Assembly (NCBI GenBank): GCA_020002185.1
Contig: JAHLWY010000214.1
Coordinates: 62,001-126,000 of the forward strand
DNA length: 64,000 nt
From: Paraescarpia echinospica
Lineage: Eukaryota > Annelida > Polychaeta > Sabellida > Siboglinidae
Direction: 5' to 3'
In this document: one piece after another, positions 54,117 to 64,000 of the stretch
Numbering within the stretch: position 1 is the first letter of the stretch
Layout: the number at the start of each line of letters is the position of its first letter
Program-made: the position numbers and the translations under genes
The notes under the pieces: generated by a model
What the model was told of the DNA's origin: nothing
Databases searched by the model: none
The model's input: only the letters and a program-made list of their open reading frames with translations

Positions 54117-57100
54117 GTGACGGCGAAACATATCAACAGCAAATCATATATAGTGTGTAAAGATTTTCCCGTTTATAAGTTGTTTGAAACGTAATAAATA
54201 ACCTAACAATCGCACAAACCACGAGCGTGTGGCAATACTTCGGCAAAACGGTCCCTGTGTCATGAACTTGGGAACATGGAGAAGACGGAGACAGAATAAT
54301 GATTATGTCTAACCTCGTAACAAAAGCATAGCAAGACAAATATCATTTAATAATTCAACACCGTCATGGTTAGGGCCTATCGATGAACAAACAATTAGTA
54401 TATGCGAGCACGCCATGATGTTTAAATACATGTAGTGGTGTAGTTTGGTTTCTAACATTTAGTTTGGTTTCTAACATTTTGTAAATCTGTCGCGACTGAC
54501 AATTGACTACCAACCATAATTTTGCTAGTTGTGATAATTATATTGAAGCTATTTGGGAGTTAGTTTTTACTGTTACCACTAGAATCCTAAAATACATATC
54601 TAACTTGGTATAGGTTGAGCATTATCAGTCAACACATATTCGTTTTATTTGTTACGTCAAGCGCACCCGGATAACCCCAACTCCGCGTAACGCTTCGTCA
54701 CGTCGACCCGTAGATCTACATGCTAACTTCCAGAGTGGAGAAGGATGTATGGTTGACAGCAACGGTGTCACTGTTTAATGACATACTTGTCTTATCATGT
54801 TGTAGACAATTTAACGACCAGTTACCATTCAATAGGTTCGATCGGGTTGCCGAAAACACAAATGTATTCTGATGGGCTTATGCACTAACGATTAGCCTGC
54901 TTGACAACCTAGTTCACGAATCTCTTGCCTACAGTAAGATATGAGAAATCAGGCTGTTCATGTCACGTCATCCACAAACGTTGTGAGGCGTCACACGCAC
55001 AAAACATTTCCAAATAAGCCTTTTTATTGTGAAAATCACATTCCCGAACACTGTTTTCTGCATGTGTCGCATTTGAAACATTTCACACCGGTAAAATTAC
55101 CCAGAAACAACCATATTTAAGATATTACTGTTTCTAATCTGATGTCCACACGTAACACACTTTAAATGTGATTCTCAATCGTTTGTTAACATTACCAGTG
55201 CGCAAGTCTGACATAAAATTGCCAGTTGTTGTGAACTGGAAGCCATACGTATCAAGTCGGCTTTGGCTCATTGTGAAACCAGCCACGTGATTTGAAATCG
55301 ACATTGTATGCAAACTGTGCCCCGCAGATATCACATTTGTTTCTCCCCGGTGTGCATACGGACATGCTTCTTCAGAATTCCACTTGCGGAGAACTGTGCA
55401 CCACAGGTATCACATTTGTAGGGTTTCTCCCCCGTATGGATACGGACATGCGTCTTCAGATTTCCACTTTCTGAGAACCGTTCACCACACGTATCACATT
55501 TGTACGGTTTCTCTCCGGTGTGGATACGAACATGCGACTTCAGATTTCCACTTTCTGAGAACTGTGCACCACACGTATCACATTTGTATGGTTTCTCCCC
55601 GGTGTGTGTACGGACATGTGTCTTCATGTTTCCACTTGCGGAGAACTGTGCACCACAGGTATCATATCTGTAGGTTTTTTTTCCCGTATGGATAAGGACA
55701 TGTTTATTTAAATTACCACTTTCTGAGAACTGTGCACCACAGGTATCACATTTGTAGGGTTTCTCCCCGGTGTGGGTACGAACATGCGTCTTCAAACGAC
55801 TACTTTCTGAGTATTGTGCACCACACGCATCACATTTGTAAGGTTTCTCCCCAGTGTGGGTACGGATGAGCGTCTTCAAATGACCACTTTTTTTAGAACT
55901 GTGCACCACATGTGAAACATTTGAATCGTTTGTGTACAGTACTGGTGTGAAAGTGCACACCAGTACTGTACACATTCACAGACATAATTGAACTGTATTT
56001 GTTTCCAACCTTTTTATACACACATTATTTTGTATTGTGCTGTTGTTCTCAATGCACTATTGCATACAAACACATAAACGTGTTATTATTAGTGAATATC
56101 ACATCTCAAAAAATTCTCACTATTCATAGTGTCTACCAAGGTGGAACAATATAGTTTCAAAACAACTTGTTAAAACATTTTTCACAGGTGTTACATTTAA
56201 AAATATGTCTCAATGTGCAGCTTTAAACCGATCCTCGGAAAAGATTGTCTTCCACGTGTGTCAGAGTTTTCTCAGCTGTCTGAGAAAGCAAACGAACCTT
56301 TACATTTGTTGCATGTTACACTTGAATGGTTCCCAGTCACAGGGAGTTGGTGTCTGCATAAACGCTAATTATTGTGCCATGAGTCATTCAGTCACATGTT
56401 TTCTCTTCTTTGTGTTGACATTGTGTGAAGTGCCTCGATGTCCCATGTCGTGTTGGTGCACACAATATGACAGTTGTTGTTATCAATGCCCGAGAGTTTT
56501 TGTAGCTTTGTTACTTTATTGTTGACAGTTCTGTCACAAACATTTGAGTGTTCTGAAACAAAATAAAAGTAAGCGACATCATCAGTCGTCGTTTGAAACA
56601 GGCTAAGCATAAACAACAGAGTGTATAGAACAGTGTGGAAGACATGGAAAAGTGTATTTTGAAGAAACAGGACATATTAATTTGTCACAAATATTTACAG
56701 AATAATCGTTTTAAAAATCATACGATACGTTTACATTCGAGTCGACAAACTGATAAAAATAAAATGTATGGTAGGAAAACAAAAGAATATGTAATATAAG
56801 GGACGGGAGACTCCTGTTGAGACTAATTATAGTCGTTGTCGTAGGAGCCACTCTGAAAGGCAATTTCATCGATTATTTTATTAATAAAAGAACACAATCT
56901 TTAGTACAATTGGTGTATTACTACAAAATAAATGTACATGATATTACGACTGATATGTATTATATATTGCACTTACTAAATACACAAACGTACAAACAGC
57001 TGGTTTTTAAATTAAGTAATCTATAACAAAAGAGGCTCAGTCAGCCAAATATATCAATATTACATATATAACAGTTTTGGATTGTACACTGCTCAGCAAG

Positions 57101-58222
57101 AGTATTCAGACAGTAAAGCTTGGAATATGTTGCAAAGGCATATCAACTGTGAGTGGTGATCTTGTTCTTTATTAAATCTGTTGCATTATTTATTGTATAT
57201 GGCAAACTATACCTGAGGCTTCGTTTAGCTAATTCATAGTGTACCTGATTGTATGGATTTTATATTGACCGCGTGTTGAAAAGTTGCGAAAAATTTTGCT
57301 TTGAATTAATGGTAAGTTTTATAGAGATACTGGTAACTTATTGTGTGAATATTTATGGAATAGTTTTAATTAGTGAAAATTTAGAAGACGTTCTACGTTT
57401 AGTAATACAATACTTCAGTGCAATGGTGTGAGCGATATATTTACTTACTTCTGTTTTTATTGGTGTCATATATATAGCCCCAGGCCGTTAAACCATAATT
57501 TAGATGTGACAATATTCAGAGGTAACAATCGTTTAAGTATATTTAGGGTACCTATAGTCCTGGAGCTTCTATTTTAGATTTTCTCGATATGAATTTGCCT
57601 ATTTAATTATTCATTAAAGCACTTAGTTCTAGGAAATTGAACTTATCTACTCTATCACTGTTTGTGTTATATATATTTGTAGATTTAATGGGATTATCAG
57701 AATTAATTGTTATCCTAGCTGCTTTGAAAATTATATATTTTGATTCGTTTACATTTGTTGATTATAAATTCCACATTTTCTTTGTTTTTATATTGTACAA
57801 GATAATCTAGAGTACTTGAGAGGGTCGTTTCACCAGCATGCATAACATAGTGAATGTTGGACTAGATTAGCCAAAGTCATTAATGTAGACGAAGAATAAC
57901 AAAGGGCATAGAATTGATTCTTGGGGTGTGCCTGTTGAGATATTTAGCATTTCAGATTGGGTTTCTTCAATGTCTACTGATTGTTTTTTTTTTTTAAATC
58001 GTTTTTGAATAGATCTGGGGCTACTCGTTTTATGCAATAAAAGTCAACTTATCTATTAATATTGAGTAGTCCAGGGTATCAACGGTTTTTGAAAGTATTT
58101 ATAGGTATTTCCTTACTATCCATACCTGTAAATATTGTATCAATTAATTCAAGAGCGGCAAATTCAGTTGAATGATCCTTTCTAAATCCATATTGGTTAT
58201 TGTACATCAGTTTATGTCTTAA
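54117..58222. repeat. Segmental duplication, copy 2
   Basis: Partner of 28205-32020. It contains the second zinc-finger gene and the same LINE relic at the same relative place. AGTTTGGTTTCTAACATTT is locally duplicated at 54439-54480. Confidence 0.85.
55331..55975 (-). pseudogene. C2H2 zinc-finger protein, copy 2
   Basis: Six full fingers and a partial first finger are read from about 55900 down, joined by HTGEKP linkers. Finger 3 has lost its first Cys (YRYDTCGAQFSASGNMKTHV). The array ends HTGEKQM-stop with the next finger (CDICGAQFA) out of frame, exactly as in copy 1, so the lesion predates the duplication. The N-terminal ~30 residues are out-of-frame relative to copy 1. Predicted nuclear DNA binding; no effector domain visible. 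Confidence 0.7.
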
Positions 58223-58680
58223 CGAAAGATTTAAGCTCGTTATAAATAACTATTTTGATTCCTTTTGAAATTGCAGGTAAGATTGATATTGGTCTGTAGT
58301 TGCAGTATGTGGTATCGTTCCCTTTTGATTAATTAGTATTACTTCGGCTATTTGGAGTTTATCGGGAAAGGTATCAAAAGTTAATATTTGGTTTGTGATT
58401 AAAGTTACACAATTAATCAAAACAGTTTTAACTGACGTTAATAGTCGCGAGGAAACACCATCAAATCTGCAGCTGATCATCAATTGTTTTAGATATTGCT
58501 TCTTCATTAATAAGTTGAAAATTAAATACTTTGTTATGTTGTCCATTAAGATTGTATTGGTAGTGTTGTATTTGGGTGGCTAAATTTGGGCTAATATTGG
58601 TAAACTATCAATTGAATGTGTTTGCAATTGATGAATTAAATATGTTTGCAATTGAGAGGATGAAGTGGACTGGAAATTGT
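57450..58680 (-). pseudogene. LINE reverse-transcriptase fragment (second family), copy 2
   Basis: Same fragment as 31186-32020, extended by 450 bp upstream. It includes FAALELID-like and TTDQYQSYLQFQKES-region sequence (RT motifs 1-2 region). Multiple stops. Confidence 0.65.
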
Positions 58681-58739
58681 GTGAAATAAGTGGCCACTAC
58701 CCAATATGGTTAAACAGGCATAATCAAAGTAATGGTATA

Positions 58740-59904
58740 GTTTTTAAATATCAATAACACCACTCTACTACTATCAGTACAAACAGCGGCGCCCCTCAGG
58801 ACTGTGTGAGTTCACCAGCACTTTTATCTGTGTACACAAATGACTGCAGGCCAGTTGGCAGCTCTATCAGAAAGGACCATCTTCTCAAATGTGCTGATGA
58901 TAAGGCCCTATTTGGTTTGATAAAAGAAGATAACCACCTGATCTATAAGAAGGAAGTTCAAAACTTGGTTTCGTGAAGCGATTCGAACTTTCTCCACCTT
59001 AACACCAAGAAAACGAAGGAATTTATCATTGACTTCCGTAACATTCAGTCCGACTCGCCTCCAGTAGTAGAGAGAGTTCCTTCATATTCCTACCTAGACA
59101 TCGAAATCTCCAACCGGCTCGAGTGGACTCTGAACACCAAGCGCAGCCACAAAAAGTGCTGCCAAAGGAACTATTTTGTGACGATGCTCAGAAAATTCAA
59201 TGTGTGTAAGACAATTAATCATCTGTTCTACCAGTCCATTGTCCAGTCCGTCTTGTGTTACTGCTTAGTTTGCTGGGGTGGAAGTGAAGAACAAAGTGCT
59301 GCTCAATCGCGTTATCCGGTCAGCCAGTAAAACCATTGGGGTGACACTACCAACTGTGGATGAACTATAATTTTTATGAAACATACATGACTAAGAAGAA
59401 GAAATTAAACTGACTAAGCAGAAATTATAAAAGACCCATCCCACCCACTGCACAAGTTCAGTCTGGCTTTAGGTACCTATCGGAAGGGGCACGAACCAAC
59501 AGGTATCGAAACACCTTCCTGCCAACCTCCATCCGGCTCCTGAATGCGAGGTCTAGGAGAGGGAAGTGAACGGGGATGGTGGAGCAATTACAATGATTAC
59601 AATGGTGGAAACTTGGATTCAGACAGTTCGCATTATCCGGTCAGTCAGTAAAACTGTGGGGTGACGCTACCAAGTATGGATGAACTCTATGAAGCATCGG
59701 AGACTAAGACTGTGACTAACATTGTTGTGTACTCTATTATGATTTAGTAACACTGTGATAGTAATGTCATGATTGACCAATATGTACATCACTAAACTTT
59801 ATCAGCTTTAAATATATTAATATGTTTTAGTTAAAGTGTGAATTTTTACCACATGAATTTCCATGTGTGAACAAATAAAAGTTATTGTATTGTATTGTAT
59901 TGTC
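58740..59904 (+). mobile_element. L2/CR1-group LINE 3' fragment
   Basis: Plus-strand RT sequence read across breaks: APQDCVSSPALLSVYTNDC, LLKCADDKALFGLIKEDNHL (ADD box), LNTKKTKEFIIDFRNIQSDS and YLDIEISNRLEWTLNTKRSH. It ends in a (TATTG)n tail at 59885-59904. It is 5'-truncated and lies between two copies of the minus-strand LINE fragment. Confidence 0.75.
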
Positions 59905-60650
59905 TTCTAAATAGTTTTTGCATAGATCTAGGGCTACTCCTTTTACGCTACAAAACTATAACTAATTTATTAATACTGAGTGGTCCAAGGTATCAAATAC
60001 TTTTGAAAGGCCCTGGTCAATATATAAAGGTATTTCCTTATTATACATACTTGTCAATATCGTATCAATTAATTTGAGAGTGGCAAATTCAGTTGAGTGA
60101 TCCTTTCTAAATCCATAATGAATATCGTACATAACATTATGTCTTTTAAAGAAAGATTCAAGCTTGTTATAAATCATTGTTTTGATGAGTTTTGAAATTG
60201 CAGGTAAGATTGATATTGGTCTGTAGTTGCAAAATAGGGTAACATCCCCGTTTTAAAAATTGGTATTACTTTAGCTATTTTGAGTTTATCAGGAAAGATA
60301 CTCAAAGTCAATATTTGGCTTGCGATTAAAGTTAGACTGAATCAAAATAGGTTTAGTTGACTTTAATAGTCGTGAGGAAATACCGTCACTTCTGCAGCTT
60401 GTCTTTAGAAGCATATCACCAATTGTTTTAGATATGGTTTCTTCATTAATAAGTTGAAAATTAAATACATTGTGATGTTGTCCATTAAGGTAATGTCTGA
60501 ACGTTTTATTGGTAGTGTTGTATTTGGTTGGCTAAATCTGAGCTAATATTGGTAAAATATTAATTAAATATGTTTGCAAATGATGAATTAAATATGTTTG
60601 CAATTGAGAGGGTGGAGCGGACAGGAATGTGGTTAAAAAGGCAGAATTGA
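59905..60650 (-). pseudogene. LINE reverse-transcriptase fragment (second family), copy 3
   Basis: 60177-59962 encodes MIYNKLESFFKRHNVMYDIH, YGFRKDHSTEFATLKLID and VFDTLDHSVLIN (RT motif A). About 700 bp here duplicates 57990-58680 in direct orientation on the other side of the plus-strand LINE. Confidence 0.7.
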
Positions 60651-61430
60651 ATTATGGGTATAGTTTTAAAATGATCATACTTACATATATGTAAATAAAA
60701 ATAAACAAATAATAGAGGCTATGCAGATTAATCCAAATCACTCAGGTGCATACAAATTTTATAATACTACTAAAACGTCCTCACCTATTCCTCGCCCTTT
60801 TACTACAGAAGTACAACATATATTTATTTACTGACAATTTTACAATAATAATGATTGTATAGTACCTTATACATTATATTATATTATTAGAAGTTGTGTC
60901 GGGCTTTAGTATGAATCATGAACTATATTTGGATTTATTAATATTAGACAGAGTTGTAGAAAGACTTGTACCATCTCTATGTATTATATATTATAAAACT
61001 GAACAGGTCACAGTATTATGTTTGGTCATAGACATGCTGTTCAAAATATTTCAAAATAATTATAACTTTGATTTATAATAGTTTGTATAACTTTTCATAG
61101 TACTGATTACAACAATTATATATATTGTTGAAATTTGATATACCACATTTATATATTGCATTGCCATTTTAAAGTATGTTGAGATTACTTGGGTATATAA
61201 TGTTAAAAAAAATGTGTGTTTAGGCAATGAAATTATGGTAGATGTAGTCATAGTGGTAGGTTTGTTTACTCTCCACGAATTCTTTCTGCTTGCTTGATAT
61301 TGACACTAAAGTCTTATATATATACACCATCAGTCAGATATATCAGTCACTACTCAAATGCTGGGGCATTGGAGTATGAATGTCCAACAAGATGTATATA
61401 TTTATATACAGTTTGAAAATGATTTTTTCA
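60651..61430. other. AT-rich intergenic DNA
   Basis: No gene or repeat partner seen. Confidence 0.5.
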
Positions 61431-61434
61431 GTAA

Positions 61435-62645
61435 TGCAAAAATGGTAGCACCAATATATAACATATAATTATTTCAGCGATGGTGATGAAAACACACTCC
61501 ATATTTCACTGTTTTGACAAAACAGCTGTAAATACGTGTTGTCATTAGCACAGGAAAGATGCAATGTCAATGGTCCCGCAAAGTATGTTGTGAGTCACAC
61601 AACGAGGCTATTCAAACCAGCCATAATTAGTTTTGCAAATATCTTCATTTTAATAAATGTGTATTTGCTGTTAAAAATAGGAGCTTCTTTCAAAACAACC
61701 TCTTTATTGACTGTAAGGATTGGTCTGATCTGAAAATCAGATCAATCTATTGTATAGACTATACTCAGTGTTTCAGAATGTAATAATTTTACCCAGGCCA
61801 GGCAATTTTTTTCAAAACATCATATTCATTATAATTATGTTTGAATGGCACAAGTAAAACACAATTGTTACTTACTATTCAAACACGCCGCACATATGTG
61901 AGTGTGCCACTGGATCTCAGGATGAATCACCCGTTTATCGCTCAAAGGAAAAGAATAGTAACACCAACAACTCACCCCACTAACAGATTCGAGTAATGTG
62001 ATGGGTCGCCATGTAAAGATTAACGACAGTATTATACCTTTTATACACTGACCAACCCTATTTCTAAATTATACGTGTTAGCCCAAGAACGAGCTTTGCG
62101 ATTGTGAAGTCGACGCCTATAAAATGCTTGTACATGGCCTTGATCATCTACGCAACATGGCGCCACCGTTTGTGTCGACTAATCTAACCAGACTCCGTAA
62201 GGTAGAGCCACCCCTGGGCGCAATTGCAACCACAAGGTTTCATTTCCCCCCAGAGGAGGTGTAGCGAAAAATCTTAGTGCTGAAAAATACTGTCGCACCG
62301 ACCCTTAATGGGCATGTACGCAAGTAGAAGTTCGTTGTGTAAAGAAATATGTTGTCCTATTCTAAATAAATTAATCTAATCGCGGTCGTCAAGCTTTATT
62401 ATGAATATTTGCATGCGATTGAATGGGTATAAAATTATTAGAATGTTGTTCGTCTGAGACATTTGGAAGAAGGATACATGTGGAAATATTTATACATGCT
62501 AGCCAACTGATGTGTTGTAAATTGTATTCTGCACAAATAACTTACAAACAGCCAAAACACATATTTGGTGCAAAATAATTTAGATTTGTTTAAAATTAGT
62601 GAAAATATTTTACCAAAAAATAATAAAAGTGTTCTTTTAGACATA
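61435..62645. repeat. Interspersed repeat family, copy 3
   Basis: 61435-61760 matches 42230-42560 and 61880-62640 matches 47390-48130; from 62270 it also matches 25750-26116. It ends in a microsatellite like the others. Confidence 0.75.
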
Positions 62646-62649
62646 TAAC

Positions 62650-63080
<431 letters not shown>

Positions 63081-63604
63081 CGTAAGTGATAAATGCATAG
63101 TAATAACGTCTCAGATGTAGAGTGCCTTCACCAAGAAGGCTGTTCAGTCAAACAAATTCCGGTATCATACATGGACTACGCAGGGGACAAAGGCATTGAT
63201 CCAGTTTCTTGCAATACATCGTGACCTTCATCATGCAGAGAGTAAATGGCCAACGATGCATACCAGACATCCCTACTTGAAGGAGGCGGCCATGTATGTC
63301 AAGGAGACAACTTGTGCTAAGATAGAACGTAAAGGCAAGTATTTAATGCCACATTTTCATCATTTTCGTGCAGCTATCATGACGTTATTTATATAGTGAA
63401 ATTAGTGAAATTACTATTTGTGTTAAATATTTTACATCATGTAATTTATTTTGCAATGTATTTTTTTGGTGGAGTTTATTTCTTTGTTGAATACAGTACC
63501 GTAATTTTGGTGGGACTGTTCGGTTGCTTATATGTGCTAACAAGTTGTTAACTGTACTGTGGCTAAATTGATGCCATTTTATATCAACAAGATGGCATAC
63601 TTAG
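63081..63604. other. Repeat-derived intergenic DNA
   Basis: 63110-63190 matches 51230-51350. The rest shows no gene. Confidence 0.5.
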
Positions 63605-63975
63605 ATGTAGTAGTTGTCGAGCACAGTGGCTAGAGCGTCCAACTGTCAACCGAGAGAACCCGGGTTCCAATCATGTGCTGCCATGTCGAACCTTCGGCAA
63701 GTTTATTCCCTCTACATTGCTCCAGTTCAATTAGCTGTATGAATGATCACCTGGCTATAGACAGTGATAGGTTTTTGTGTACCAACAGTTTTCGAACATT
63801 AATTGTTGCGTGGCTGGATGCTTCCCAGAGAAGCAGAGCTAATATTCGAATGAACAGGTCTGCCAGGGAGTAAGGCATCAAGCGCATTGAACTGTCCTGA
63901 GTACTGGATATTGCGCTATATAAGCACTTACTTTCGAAAAAACATGTCCAACTTAAAAAGCATATAACATTGAAT
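63605..63975 (+). mobile_element. tRNA-derived SINE
   Basis: A tRNA-like head with A box (CAGTGGCTAGAGCGTCCAAC) and B box (GGGTTCCAATC) is followed by a ~250-bp body and a 3' end AAGCGCATTGAACTGTCCTG then TTGCGCTATATAAGCACTTA, the kind of tail shared with LINE 3' ends. It would be transcribed by Pol III and mobilised by a LINE. Confidence 0.75.
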
Positions 63976-64000
63976 AACAACTATTTGTATGGGACAAGAA

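Overview
The window looks like a piece of an AT-rich, transposon-dense invertebrate genome. The host DNA has spliced genes, C2H2 zinc-finger genes, tRNA-derived SINEs and many non-LTR retrotransposon fragments. A lophotrochozoan such as a mollusc is my best guess, but nothing in the window proves it.

The centrepiece is a complete but decayed Polinton/Maverick (adintovirus-like) element at 6643-23181, about 16.5 kb and visibly richer in G+C than its surroundings. It has ~280-bp terminal inverted repeats starting AG and a perfect 6-bp target duplication (ATGGTA at 6637-6642 and 23182-23187). It interrupts a CR1-like LINE, and an uninterrupted paralogue of the target site lies in another LINE copy at 2457-2462. 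Plus-strand cargo, in order: two tandem tRNA-like units, a NADAR-family gene, the packaging ATPase, three small conserved Polinton ORFs, chromodomain integrase, a membrane protein, minor capsid, a basic core-like protein, major capsid and an adenain-like protease. Minus-strand cargo: protein-primed DNA polymerase B, an unknown Cys-rich protein, three micro-ORFs and an RPA-like ssDNA-binding protein. A small plus-strand gene with a clean intron lies just inside the right end. Integrase and minor capsid are intact. ATPase, major capsid, protease, polymerase and several others carry stops or frameshifts, so the copy is probably dead for replication and packaging.

Outside the Polinton: 1-6.6 kb and 23.2-25.5 kb hold three CR1-like LINE copies. 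28.2-32 kb and 54.1-58.2 kb are diverged copies of one duplicated segment carrying a C2H2 zinc-finger gene and a LINE relic. 32.3-39.5 kb is a four-exon host gene encoding a P2X7-type cytoplasmic domain. Its last intron holds a candidate DNA transposon (34257-38917) with GACATTTCGG-type inverted repeats and a transposase-like ORF expanded by a 51-bp in-frame minisatellite. 40.8-41.6 kb is a small three-exon minus-strand gene. 43094-47231 is a Ty3/gypsy retrotransposon with very short 141-bp LTRs and a 5-bp target duplication. 47-64 kb is mostly interspersed repeats, microsatellites, LINE fragments, a palindrome-flanked HECT-like ORF, an AATGGTAT satellite and a SINE at the right edge.

The most unusual content is the accessory cargo at the two Polinton ends: the tandem tRNA-like units, the NADAR gene, CTCF-like motifs, the minus-strand micro-ORF block and the spliced acidic gene.
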